Source: Cepaea nemoralis (lineage: Eukaryota > Mollusca > Gastropoda > Stylommatophora > Helicidae). From it: 64,000 nucleotides of DNA. The DNA lies in contig JACEFZ010028321.1 in NCBI GenBank assembly GCA_014155875.1, positions 208,752-272,751 of the forward strand, in the 5' to 3' direction. Both the position numbers and the translations under genes were made by a program. Shown here one piece after another: positions 29,709-40,959 of this stretch (its first letter is position 1; every line of letters starts with the position of its first letter). The notes below the pieces were generated by a model, which searched no databases, was not told the origin of the DNA, and worked only from the letters and a program-made list of their open reading frames with translations.

Positions 29709-31000
29709 CTTCATTCATTCATTCAGTAGCATGTCCTTTGCAGAACCTCGCTCCCATAACAACCTTCCGGAAAACCTCTCGATCATAAGCAAGATGTCCC
29801 GCGTCTGATACACCCATCTGGAGATCATCCGCCACATCCTGCACCCATCTTCTCTTTGGCCTTCCTCTTCCTCTCTTCCCAGGCATATACCCCTCCATTA
29901 TTGTTCTCTCCAGACTTTCGTGACGTTTCAAGTGACCAAAATATTTCAATGTTCTTTGTTTTATCGTCTTTAATAGCCAACATTCTTCAATATTCAACTC
30001 TTGAAGTATGGATGCATTTGTTCTTTTCTTTACCCAAGATATTCTTAGAACTCGTCTATAACATTTATATTCAAAGGCGTTTATGCGCTGTTCAGCTTGT
30101 TTAGTAAGTGTCCATGTCTCACAGGCGTATGTTGCAATGGGAAAGATGCATGCTCTTAAAAATCTAATTTTTGTAGTTCTATCTGTCCCACTCCATAATT
30201 TATTCAGCTGTTTTAGTCTTTGAAGAGCAATTGATAGTCGCCGTTTAATTTCTTTCATTGTGTCACCGTTGTTGGTAATCAATGAACCAAGATATTCAAA
30301 ATTTTCCACTACCGCCAATTTTTCCCCATTAATGTATATTTCTTTCTCCATAGTAGTTTTATCTGTATGCATTATCTTTGTTTTTGCTATGTTAAGATAT
30401 AAGTTGTGATTTTCACTATTCAATTGGGTTGAAGCTATTAGGTTTTCTATGCCATTCTGTGTTGTGGATAGTAATACTGTATCATCAGCATATCAAATCT
30501 CCGGTATGTCATGACTGCCGATATTTAGGGCATCATATAGCTCCCTGTTTATATCATCTCTTACATTTCTCATTATATTTTCGGCGTACAGGTTAAACAA
30601 ATAGGGTGACAGCACACAGCCCTGACGGACTCCTTGCTTGATGTCAAACCAATCTGATGCCTCGCCATCTATTCTAACTGCTGCTTGTTGGTCTAGATAG
30701 AGCATTTTTATGAGTTGTACTACATGTGATGGAAAGCCCATATTCCTCATGATTTCCCAAAGTTTCTGATGTTGTACACAGTCAAATGCTTTTGAATAAT
30801 CCACAAAACATGAGAATAGGTTTACATTAAATTCTCTGCACTTCTCTATTATTAAACGCATGTTGAATATGTGATCTCTTGTTCCTCATCCTTGTCTAAA
30901 TCCAGCTTGAACTACGTTAATCTCTTCTTCCATTTTCTTATGAAGTCTTCCCATTATGACTTTTAGTAGAATTCTCGAACTTACTTCCACAAAATGCTCT
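29709..31000 (-). mobile_element. RTE-like LINE, 5'-truncated, - strand
   Basis: Read on the - strand: QAGFRQG near 30900, FVDYSKAFDCVQHQKLW, GVRQGCVLSPYLFNLYAENI (frame 30861-30493), then after an in-frame stop YADDTVLLSTT, and the frame 30423-29719 with NFEYLGSLITNNGD, YACETWTLTKQAEQRI and a C-terminus RGRPKRRWVQDVADDLQMGV. The 3' end reads TTCTGCAAAGGACATGCTAC and finishes in a TGAATGAATGAA tail at 29709-29725. One stop separates the RT from its YADD motif, so the copy is dead. Clade assignment to RTE is by general resemblance only. Confidence 0.83.
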
Positions 31001-31869
31001 GTGTTTTCTGAGCATTGTCTCTCTAAATATTGACAAAATAAAATATACTTATCTAATTCTTGCTTTGAGTGTCCTGTTCTGATGGAAGATTCTTGCTACA
31101 ATAGACTATTAACATTTTTTATGCACCAATATAGATTTATGACTAATTATCAGTTGAAAGATGTAGCACTAAAGAGTTAGGTAAGTGTATCTAAATGAAA
31201 AGATCCCCTTTATCCTTGCTATTGTGGAATATAGTGAGTATAGTAAATAAACACTCCTTTTACATGCCTAAGGCTCATTGGGCTAGACCAGGGGTCACGA
31301 AACGTTTTTCAAAGTGGGCTGGATAACTGACAAAATGACGAGCGTGGGCCGCAAAATCATTCTGTACAATACATGCAAGCCAGAACGAAAGCTCTGGGAA
31401 AAAAGACGAACATCTAAGTTTAGCATTCTATGTTAATCATGGTTGAGTGGCGTGCAATGCACACAAAAAACAAAGACAACCAACATATTTATTTACTTAA
31501 AAAAGTTATCAAAGAAGGCGGCATTAGCAAAAAGATAGTTACATCAGACCTAGTGTGCACACATCCAAATCTCACAAACTAAGCAGCAAAATAGGTTAGT
31601 GAGATTTGTGAAATTGATGTTTGGCTTTGAAGATATCATCAATGTTTGGTTTGGAATTGCTGCATCCAATCAAGAGAATTGCTTTCAAATGTTCATCAGT
31701 CAATCTCGTTCGATGTTTTGACTTCACAAACTTCATTTTTTAAAATGTTTGCTTACATACATAAGTTGTTCCAAACACTGATGCCATACCAGTGGCAAAT
31801 TTCTTCAGTTTCAGAAGCTCAACATCAGGTAAGCAGTGGTAAAATTCAACAAGTTTTTCTTCTCTGTGC

Positions 31870-33540
31870 TTCTCTTTCAACAAGTCATTTGCTCATAAAT
31901 CAATGAGCTCCAACTGTAGTTCAGCTGGCACATCATCAAGATTACAATCAAACAGATTCTGGAACAGAAGAATGTCACTCTCAATTCTGTCAAGATCCGA
32001 AAATCTCTCCAAAAAATGCTTCTGCAAGTCACGAATAATATTTTTTTTTCCAGAAAATCATGGTTTACATCTTCGGCGATTGTAGAGCAAAATACTTTGA
32101 AACAGTGAAAATGAGAAAAGATTTCTCCTTCCAGTTGTACTTCAAACAATTACAGCTTTCTCCAAAATCCTTTGATGATTCTGTAGAGATTACAGATGAG
32201 GTTATCCTGTCCCTGAAGTTTCAAGTTCAGTTCATTCAAGTGGGATGTGATGTTGGCCAAAAATGACAACTTTGACAGCCAGGTAGGATCTGACAGCTGT
32301 GGATCAGCTCTATATTTTTCAGTGAGGAAAACGTGCATTTCATTTCAGAGCTTGTAAAAACAAAATAGGACTTTACCGCACCTGAGGCACCTCACTGATG
32401 TGTGATAAGGCAAGTCACAGATTTCAGAATCAATTTCTTCAAGAAAAGCCTGGAACTTACGGTGATCAAATGCATGTCCTTGAATGAAGTTCACAGCAGA
32501 AACAATTCGTTTCAGTATACAAGAAATCTCCTTTCCCACAGAGTGCTTGCTGATGTATGATACAGCATATGAAAAGAGCGCCGGGAATGTGCAAATCTCC
32601 CATCATGTTGTGATCTGATCCCACCAGACCCTTCTTCACTCCAGACATGTTTTTCCCTCCATCAACTGTAACACCTCGAAGCTGATTCCACTGAAGGTTA
32701 TAGTCTTGCAAAATATTTTGCACTTCCACAAAAATGTCTTTTCCTGTTGTTCCATGTATGCTGCAAATGGATGCCAACTCTTCCATTATCTGAAAGTTCA
32801 AATTTATACCACGAATGAACACGAGAAGTGGTGACGTGCTCGAGAGATCAGTAGACTTATCCAGCGCCAGAGAATACCACAACAAGTTCCTAGCTTTCGC
32901 ACATATCTGTAGCACTATTTTCTCTCCTGGTTCTTCTGTTCTCTGCATGACTGAAACTTGCCTGAAAGGCTGATAGTTCCAAACAAATCGGCTTTCTCTA
33001 GGACACAAGTCATTTGCTGCTTCCATAATACACTCTTTGATGAAGCTGCCATCAGTTAACCGTTTTCGTCGTTCCTTCCAATAACCTTCAGTGGAATCAA
33101 CTTCGAGGTGTTACAGTTGATGGAGGGAAAAACATGGCTGGAGTGAAGAAGGGTCTGGTGGGATCAGATCACGACACGATGCACTATTTCTTATGATAAT
33201 ATGCATTATATATGATAATAATCTTATGCACTATTTTGTAACTTGTACGGGTGACAGATTCATTTTCAGCAAACTTTCTTATGAAGAGATTACTTTGTGT
33301 TTCTAAACCATGTTTCATGGACTCATATTTCTCAGAGCGTAACTTTCCAGAAAACTTTGAATATGTTGATAGATATTTTGTTTCAAAGTGACGCCGAAAA
33401 TTGTACTTTTTCAAAACGGCAACACTGCATATAATGCTGCTGGTTTTCTGGTCCTTTGTTTCCACAGAGAAGTACTTTATTCCCCATTCTTCATTGAAAA
33501 TGCAACACTCGGTGTCCACTTTTCTTTTCTTAGTAGCCAT
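31870..33540 (-). pseudogene. hAT transposase remnant (GTF2IRD2/ZBED-like)
   Basis: The - strand start MATKKRKVDTECCIFNEEW at 33540 precedes a BED-like zinc-finger region whose Cys pair is partly lost (SSIICSVAVLKKYNFRRHFE). After an interruption at about 33200-33060 the frame 33026-32466 holds LTDGSFIKECIMEAANDLCP just upstream and WYSLALDKSTDLSSTSPLLV, VTVDGGKNMSGVKKGLVG, the DDE-core signature seen in GTF2IRD2, ZBED5 and relatives. Further frames (32540-32345 and 32338-31870) carry CLRCGKVLFCFYKLWNEMHV and LNLKLQGQDNLICNLYRIIK, typical of the C-terminal half. Several stops and shifts; not functional. This is a transposon relative, not the domesticated host genes. Confidence 0.85.
33081..33180 (+). 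repeat. Inverted copy of a transposase segment
   Basis: These roughly 100 bases are the reverse complement (about 95%) of 32604-32703: on the + strand they read GTTACAGTTGATGGAGGGAA, encoding VTVDGGKNMAGVKKGLVG, the same peptide as the transposase core that the - strand encodes 400 bases away. The copy sits exactly where the transposase frame is interrupted. Confidence 0.85.
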
Positions 33541-33740
33541 AATGACGGGTAAAAAAAGACATTGAATTAGAAACATAATTAAAATCCTATTGAAACACAA
33601 GAAAAGCAGAAGTTACTGGTGAAAGTATGGCTCACCAAAGGTACATATAAAGTTTATAGGTACCTTTGGTAATAGAATATATCGCATAATAATGTTTGCA
33701 AAATACATAAATAGGGCCGGCCTACACAAACGGTCTAGAG

Positions 33741-33909
33741 TAGTGTTTTTCAACCGGGGCTCCGCGAGTGGCAGCCATGGGTTCTGCCGAAAGCCCATCT
33801 GGTTTATTACAGAAAGTAGGACAGACACTTGGATCATCGCACAGAGTTCTCTGAGCAAAGTAAACATTTGCGTAAGGATCTGCTCCAGCAGAAAGGTTGA
33901 AAAAAACTG
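33741..33909. mobile_element. Nested hAT MITE, 169 bp
   Basis: Inverted ends TAGTGTTTTTCAACC (left) and GGTTGAAAAAAACTG (right), with the 8-bp duplication GTCTAGAG/GCCTAGAG (33733-33740 and 33910-33917, one mismatch). Short, non-coding, and inserted inside the larger hAT element. The duplication again has the form nnnTAnnn. Confidence 0.8.
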
Positions 33910-34746
33910 GCCTAGAGACCAGCTCAATTAACACCTTGACCGGGGAATTTTTCATAACACAAGGCTTTTATGGCAGTTTTATGCTATGTTTGCTACTTTA
34001 TTGCCTCTATTCACACTTGCACTTCACTTACCTATCATTGTCAAACAAAGAAATCCTTGTTACATACCTATGAAATGGATAAAAGGCAAAAAAGAAGTAA
34101 ATATTTCTAAATATTTCTGGAGCGTCGGATCTGTGTTGATAGCTGGACGCATCTGGGGGAGGGAAAGATGCATGTTTGTGTGTGTTGCATTGGAAACCAT
34201 GGTAACTTCAGAGTGTAGGCGGAGCTACCACAAGCTGGGGAAGGACTTGGGAACGCGCGAAATAAGCAAACATTACAATAAACAAGAACATCTAGATACA
34301 ATAATTTAAAATTGAAAATAATAAATTTAAGGCACATAGCAGCCAGGAGGTCTCTGCACATGTAGTGATCTCGTAATATTCTAAACATAATATTTAAATT
34401 TAAATTGTATCACAACGTCTTGTGTTCCATACATTTTTTCAAGCAAATTCGAGTACCATCGGTGGGCCTGATGAACTGACATCATGGGTTGGATCCGGCC
34501 GTAGTTTGAGTGACCCCTGGGCTAGACCCATATTTTTATAGTGCAAGATTACTGTTGTAGGACAGTAGTTTCTTTATCCACCTTGCAGGGAAGTATATAA
34601 TACACATAAATACACACATCTTGAAAGGATAGGTAAACAAAACAGATAGTTAATAAGTTAAGGTTGATGAAGTTTTATTGTATTTAACTTGAATGTTATA
34701 CATGTTTTTATTTTGTAGTTATAATACTGATGATTTGCTCTCTCAG

Positions 34747-34940
34747 GCAGGATTGTGAATGTGACCAGTGTGAAAGGACTGCTTGCCATTCCCAGCTGTG
34801 CTGCCTACACTGTGGCCAAGTTTGGCGGAGAAGCTTTTTCAGAGACTCTTTATCAAGAGATGAATCAATATGGCGTAACAGTCAGCATCATTGAGCCATG
34901 CAATTATGGAGGCGCAACTGGTTGTTTAAATGAAGCAGCT
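34747..34940 (+). CDS. BDH1: BDH1-like SDR, catalytic exon (Ser, Tyr-x3-Lys)
   Basis: Catalytic exon, acceptor CTCTCAG at 34746 and donor GTAAGT at 34941. It enters in phase 1 and leaves in phase 0. It encodes GRIVNVTSVKG with the catalytic Ser, then AAYTVAKFGGEAFSETL with the catalytic Tyr-x3-Lys, then SIIEPCNYGGATG. In this family the last motif is normally EPGN; here Gly is replaced by Cys at the nicotinamide-side loop. The 20-kb intron before it (14391-34746) carries the Gmr1-like LTR element, a Mutator-like transposase, an RTE-like LINE and a hAT transposon. Confidence 0.87.
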
Positions 34941-35496
34941 GTAAGTAGTTTATTACTGAGTACCTCCTCCTCCTGTGGTAACATAACATATGCATTTCAT
35001 AATCATCAGTATGTCATCAAGGCTTATTAAAAAGGAGTTTAAAGGCACCTGGTTTTATTATGTTTTTCTGTTTCTTTCTGCACAGAACTGCATGCCAAAA
35101 GCATCAAATGGAGCATGAATACCGTAGCTACAGAAGCAACCCAGAGGGATCTCTGAAAAAATTGCTTTTGTGAACCAAATGACAGAGTCGGGAAATGAAC
35201 AGTGCGAGGCATGAAACTTGACTACTATGCCATGGTGACACCCTGTGAATTACATATATGGTTGAATAAAAGTAAAGTAGTTATGAAGCCATAAAGTATC
35301 ACAGCAAACAGTTGACCAGTTTACTTGCACAGCTGAGGAATATGATCTGACTATTGTTTTCCCAGAGAAACCAGCTGTCAGTACTCGCTTATTGTACCTA
35401 TATATCACCACAAATGGAGGATCTACAAGGTGTTTGCCTATGTGGACTACTCATTCAGTTAGATCAAGTGAGAATTTCTGTCAGTGATGGCTTATT

Positions 35497-36212
35497 ATGG
35501 GGTTAGAATTAAATTGTAAAAAGACTCAGGTTATGGTCGTCAGTAGAAAGAAAGAAGTGCCACAATGTAATATATGAGTAAATGGAAATATTCTTCAACA
35601 AGTGAATCGGTACAATTATCTTGGAACAGTTATAACATCTGATGGGAGATGCCTTGAAGAGATTAGAACAGAAGATTAGAAGAGATTTCGCCATGGCGAA
35701 AGTAGCCTTTAGCAAGATGAAAAACATTCTGACCAATAAAAAGATGTCAATTGAAACGAGAAAAAGAGTGTTGAGGGGATACATAGAGCCTGTTCTTTTG
35801 TATGGATGTGAAACTTGGACAATGAGCAGTCAAGCTGAAAAGCATCTGATGGCTGCAGAAATGTGGTTTCTGAGGAAAATGCAAAGAATACCATGGACAG
35901 ACAGAAAAACCAATGACCAAGTACTACAGGAGACAAATGAACATCGTAGACTGATTAGAGAAATTAGACGTAGACAGTCAAAATTTTTTGGACATGTTAT
36001 GAGAAGAAATGGGTTGGAGAACTTAGTGACAACTGGCAAGATCGAGGGGAACAGACCAAGAGGAAGACTGAGAGGAAAATACCTGGATGGCTTGGCCACA
36101 TGGCATGGACGAGACAGGAACACTGAGCTGATCCACGACACTGGTGATCGAGTGAAATGGCGAGTCATGACCGCCCACGCTTTCCGGCATGGCACATGAT
36201 TGATTGATTGAT
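35497..36212 (+). mobile_element. RTE-like LINE 3' fragment with 12-bp TSD
   Basis: 5'-truncated LINE flanked by TGATGGCTTATT at 35485-35496 and 36213-36224. It reads GLELNCKKTQVMVVSRKKE, then (after a stop) RYNYLGTVITSDG and the open frame 35642-36199: KRVLRGYIEPVLLYGCETWT, FFGHVMRRNGLENLVTTGKI, RGRLRGKYLDGLATWHGRD. The end is CTTTCCGGCATGGCACATGA with a (TTGA)n tail. Only the RT thumb and C-terminal domain are left. Confidence 0.9.
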
Positions 36213-36368
36213 TGATGGCTTATTCTGATGGGAAATATCTAATAGCTGCAGATTTTAAGTGCTCAATCAAACAAATGGGAAAATGTTACATAAAATAGGG
36301 AATTGCACTTAGCCTAGAATCATTCAGCACCAGCCTGATTTCAACGGTGGCCATGCTATTGACTAGAT

Positions 36369-37390
36369 CAGGGGTCACCAAACTATGGCCTGCGGGCCGG
36401 ATCCGGCCAGTGACATCATTTCATCCGGCCCGCCGACGGTGCTCGAACTTGCTTGATATAACGTATGAAACACGAGACATTGTGATACAATTTAAATGTA
36501 AATATGTTTAAAATAATACGGGAACTTCACATGTGCGGAGACCTCCTAGCTACTCTAGGCTGTTTATTTAGGCCAGCCTTATTTATATATTTTGCAAACC
36601 TTATTATGAGATATATTCTATTATCAAATGAAGTCGCCTGCCGCAGCTCTAAAAGAGTATGGAGTAGCATATATTGTGATAGGGGTTTTAGTTTGTGGAG
36701 TGGGACAGATAGAACCACAAAATTAGATTTTTAAGAGCATGCATCTGTCCCATTGCAACGTACGCCTGTGAGACCTGGATACTTACTAAACAAGCTGAAC
36801 AGTCGCATAAAATGCCTTTGAATATAATGTCATAGGCGATTTCTAAGAATTTATGGGATAAAGAAAAGAACAAATGCATCTATACTTCAAGAGCTGAATA
36901 ATTAGCTATTAAAGACGATAAAACAAAGACAATTGAAATATTGTGGTCTCTTGAAACGTCACGAAAGTTTGGAGAGAACAATAATGGAGGGATATATGCC
37001 TGTGAAGAGAGGAAGAGGAAGGCCAAAGAGAAGATGGGTGCAGGATGTGGCGGATGATCTCCAGATGGGTGTATCTGAAGCGGGGCATCTTGCTTATGAT
37101 CGAAAGGTATTCCGGAAGGTTGTTATGGGAGCGAGGTTCTGCAAAGGACATGCTACTGAATGATTGACCTTTGTTCCATCTTGTTGTCTGATAATTGCTA
37201 GTGTTGTGTATCAGGCTACAGTTACTGTGTTGGATGATTACCCCTGGTGTGTATACGGGATTACGAACAGCGTCCGTATGACCTTTGCCACGGATACCGA
37301 TGCAAGTATTGTATAGAATGACTATCCGGCCCGCGCTCGTCATTTTTGTCAGTTATCCGGCTCGCCGTGAAAAAAGTTTGGTGACCCCTG
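36369..37390 (+). mobile_element. Internally deleted hAT, same family, perfect 8-bp TSD
   Basis: Ends CAGGGGTCACCAAAC and GTTTGGTGACCCCTG with the exact duplication GACTAGAT (36361-36368 and 37391-37398). Left and right terminal regions match, in inverted orientation, those of the element at 31289-34519, including a shared block with TTTGCAAA and TATATTCTATTA near 36580-36635. The transposase is gone, and a LINE fragment occupies the interior. It can only move using a transposase made elsewhere. Confidence 0.92.
36687..37170 (+). mobile_element. LINE 3' fragment nested in the hAT
   Basis: Same LINE family as 29709-31000: LWSGTDRTTK, TYACETW, then the frame 36933-37163 with KRHESLERTIMEGYMPVKRG, RGRPKRRWVQDVADDLQMGV and ending FCKGHATE. 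The region in between has frameshifts. It is followed by a short SINE family 1 head fragment (about 37254-37300, - strand). Confidence 0.85.
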
Positions 37391-38186
37391 GACTAGATCT
37401 TGGGACTCTGATTTTCAGTATATTGATGCCCCACCTGAAGTAGCGAATGGGTACTCACCAGAGTAATCATAATTTCTGATTCTGACTCCATTGTGTCAAG
37501 TTATAATTGGACATATATGGCAAGAGTGGTTACTGAACATAGACACTTCTTTCTTATGACTTAATGGATATGCTGTTGGTGTCATGCTGGAATGTGTAGC
37601 AGCAAGCTTGCAGATCTTTTGGCTGTCAAGAGTACCAGTTCTTGAAACACTCATGATTGGCATATTGTGAAGACATATCTATGAACAAATCTATTTCAAT
37701 ATACAATAACAGGTATTTAAGGGTTCTTGACTTTTGGATTTAAATGTCATTCCATCAAGGAAGGGTGTATAAAGGGATGTATTTATTACCAGATTGTGAC
37801 TGGAATGATTAGCATCTTCAATTGTCATTTTCTCAGGGATATGGAACTTCTGTTGGTTTGCCTGGAGTACCATGTCCATTTTTAAAACCAATAACTTTTA
37901 CAAGCAATGATGAGCCATTCGGTTTATAGAAATCATTTAGTTGTAAATTGATTTAAATTTGTTTTATAGGACTATCTTTGTGTATAAATATATATTTACT
38001 TGGTTTATGGAGACAATCTTTCAATATCAATCAGTTTTATTTGATATGCAAGAATCATTTTTCATTACTGAATAAATTGTATTTGATTTTTAAGATATCT
38101 TCATTATATAAATCAGTGTTTTAAATGTGAATACCGATCATATTTTATAAAAACAATCATTTGTATGTCATTATACTCTGCTGCAG

Positions 38187-38273
38187 TTGAAAAGAATCAA
38201 GGTGGACTTTGATGACATGTGGAGGGAAGCCAGCGAAGATGTCAAAGAATTTTACGGCCCAGCTCATTTAGCG
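38187..38273 (+). CDS. BDH1: BDH1-like SDR, substrate-lid exon
   Basis: Exon of 87 bases, phase 0 on both sides, acceptor CTGCTGCAG and donor GTGAGA. It encodes a charged helical segment, DDMWREASEDVKEFYGP, matching the MWEELPEVVRKDYG region of BDH1 that forms the mobile lid over the active site. A 41-bp minisatellite begins about 190 bases downstream in the following intron. Confidence 0.8.
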
Positions 38274-38303
38274 GTGAGATGTCAGATATATTCTTCTAAC
38301 ATT

Positions 38304-38420
38304 AGGTGCCATGCGTAGCATAGTGGCTAGATTCTGGCGCACCGGTCTTGGTTTGATCTGCATCAGAGTGGATTCAAATTTTAAAAATGTAACCTGGGCT
38401 CCTTGGTTGACCCAGCCTAA
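38304..38420 (+). mobile_element. tRNA-derived SINE, family 2
   Basis: tRNA-like head GCGTAGCATAGTGGCTAGAT with a B-box-like GTCTTGGTTTGATCTGCATC, then TTTTAAAAATGTAACCTGGG and TCCTTGGTTGACCCAGCC. The last two blocks recur in the copy at 47538-47654 (TTTTAAAAATCGACCTGGGT, then AAGTTGACACAGCC on the - strand), which defines the family. Confidence 0.65.
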
Positions 38421-38464
38421 AATGGACACCAAGAGATGTCTTGAAGTAAACACAGTTACCATGA

Positions 38465-39530
38465 CACTGACCACAGCAATCATGGACCACAGCAACCACT
38501 GACCACAGAAACCACTGACCATAGTAACCACAGAAACCACTGACCACAACAACCACTGACCACAGCAACCACAGAAAACCACTGACCACAACAACCACCG
38601 ACCATAGCAACCACAGAAACCACTGACCACAACAACCACCGACCATAGCAACCACTGACCACAACAACCACCGACCATAGCAACCACAGAAACCACTGAC
38701 CACAACAACCACCGACCATAGCAACCACAGAAACCACTGACCACAACAACCACCAACCATAGCAACCACAGAAACCACTGACCACAACACCCACTGACCA
38801 TAGCAACCACAGAAACCACTGACCACAACAACCACCGACCATAGCAACCACAGAAACCACTGACCACAACAACCACCGACCATAGCAACCACAGAAACCA
38901 CTGACCACAACAACCACCCGACCATAGCAACCACAGAAACCACCTGACCACAACAACCACCGACCATAGCAACCACAGAAACCACTGACCACAACAACCA
39001 CAGACCATAGCAACCACAGAAACCACTGACCACAACAACCACCGACCATAGCAACCACAGAAACCACTGACCACAACAACCACCGACCATAGCAACCACA
39101 GAAACCACTGACCACAACAACCACCGACCATAGCAACCACAGAAACCACTGACCACAACAACCACCGACCATAGCAACCACAGAAACCACTGACCACAAC
39201 AACCACCGACCATAGCAACCACAGAAACCACTGACCACAACAACCACTGACCACAACAACCACCGACCATAGCAACCACAGAAACCACTGACCACAACAA
39301 CCACCGACCATAGCAACCACAGAAACCACTGACCACAACAACCACCGACCACAGCAACCACAGAAACCACTGACCACAACAACCACTGACCATAGCAACC
39401 ACAGAAACCACTGACCACAACAACCACCGACCACAGCAACCACAGAAACCACTGACCACAACAACCACCGACCATAGCAACCACAGAAACCACTGACCAC
39501 AACAACCACCGACCACAGCAACCACTGATT
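38465..39530 (+). repeat. 41-bp minisatellite (about 25 copies) in the BDH1-like intron
   Basis: Unit GACCACAACAACCACCGACC then ATAGCAACCACAGAAACCACT, nearly perfect, with a few partial units and base changes near each end. The G-free strand is + . Because 41 is not a multiple of 3, all three - strand frames of the array spell the same 41-residue repeat (WLLWSVVSVVAM and similar), which produces three overlapping 340-417 codon ORFs that are artefacts of the repeat. Confidence 0.96.
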
Positions 39531-39789
39531 GGTCTATAAACTGTGACTCCAGCAACATGTGTCCAGTGTGTCTTAAGGCGTCCTTGACTTTTAACACTCC
39601 TGTCACTAATCAGTTTTTGTGTTGAAACAAAAGTTCATTGCAAACCCAAGAAATGTACCATTTTGCTCTGGATAATAATTTGATACATATTCTAAATTTA
39701 TGTGACATTGCTCTCAATGTAAAGATAATATTTAGCTATTGAAATTATGAAATATTAGTCAGATCTAATTGGTGGTGGTGGTGGTTTTT

Positions 39790-40078
39790 TTGTTTTTTTT
39801 TTCACTCTCTCACTTTGAACACAAGCGTAGTCCATACATACTATAGTAGTGATGGACTGAATTTTGCGCATGGATTAGCTTTTGCTATTAACAGTGTCCC
39901 TCGCCATCAGGCAAACCCACTCCCACTTCAGAGGTACTTATGATTACGTCCCAAGTCAAGGATGACAGGTCAACATTTTAGTCCAGCTGTCCGGTGTAGG
40001 GGTTGAACCCCTTACCTCGTCGTCAGCACAACAGATTTTTAAGAATACGCGTTCTTACCCATTCGACCATGCTGACAT
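39790..40078 (-). mobile_element. tRNA-derived SINE, family 3
   Basis: On the - strand the head is TGTCAGCATGGTCGAATGGG with TAAGAACGCGT as an A-box region, and GTAAGGGGTTCAACCCCTAC is a strong B box. The body continues through GTCATCCTTGACTTGGGACG and GGGAGTGGGTTTGCCTGATG to a run of A on the - strand near 39800. No other copy is seen in this window. Confidence 0.65.
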
Positions 40079-40959
40079 GCATTGGTTATGTAATCCATCA
40101 GCTTGTTATATATGGCTATATTAGCAAGAGACCTTTCTAGGCCTATAAATGGCCAAGTTAGCAAGAAATAGTATTCAGCTACTAAAATAATCTATTATAG
40201 AAAAGACCTAAACAAGAAAGATGAAGAATTAGTTTTCATTAAAACACCATGAACACAAGAGTAGGTAAACACATTTCAAGTCCAGTCAGAGTTAGAACAC
40301 ATGAATGGTGAGTGATCTAATACAATTATTGTAAAATCCCAAGTAAAGTGCACAGTATCTATTGGACTAATTTTGAGCTTGAGTTTTGTGCTGCAACATA
40401 CATTATTAGATATGCATCTTCAGTTAAAGGTAAGATTAGTTAATTGGATGCCTAAACTTTGCTATAAAGTGCAGTAGTTTAGCTGTCCAAATATTGTTTC
40501 TTTATGTACATAATGATTCTTAAACAAATAGGGAAACAAGAGTAGGACTGGTGTTACCAATAGCACAATTTCATGCCAACTATTTGAAACTAATTACATT
40601 ATTAACTGCAGAACTGGTAAACTTTTGACCTACATAATAGCTGAGGTACTGGTATATAAACACAGAAATTACCGATTGAGTTCAATGACCCTACACTTAT
40701 CTATAAATAGGAGTGGAAATTTCATGGATCAAAACTTGTAAATTCTGAAATTAATTTCACTTACTAACATAAAAACAGCTGTCTGCAATATTTTAACTTC
40801 ATTACCTGTGTTTGTGAGTTAAGGCTGAGCACTATACTTGTGAAATTCAATTTTACCTTCACATCTGACTACCAGTAAAGCCTGCACACTATACTCCTGT
40901 TCACATTGTAGTCAGTTTTATATTTACTCAGCAGATTAAGATTGGTTTTCTTCTGCCTT

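Larger units (their letters stand above)
31289..34519 (-). mobile_element. hAT transposon (Buster-like), 3.2 kb, perfect 8-bp TSD
   Basis: Terminal inverted repeats CAGGGGTCACGAAAC at 31289 and GTTTGAGTGACCCCTG at the right end, flanked by the exact duplication GGCTAGAC (31281-31288 and 34520-34527). Eight-base duplications identify hAT, and the central TA fits the nnnTAnnn pattern reported for the Buster branch. The interior encodes a decayed transposase on the - strand and hosts a smaller MITE. Both end regions are also found in the element at 36369-37390. Confidence 0.92.

Noticed and set aside
38268..39606. Three overlapping long ORFs rich in WLLWSVVSVV-type repeats
   Set aside because: Generated entirely by the 41-bp minisatellite; the same peptide in all three frames is expected from a stop-free unit of 41 bases.
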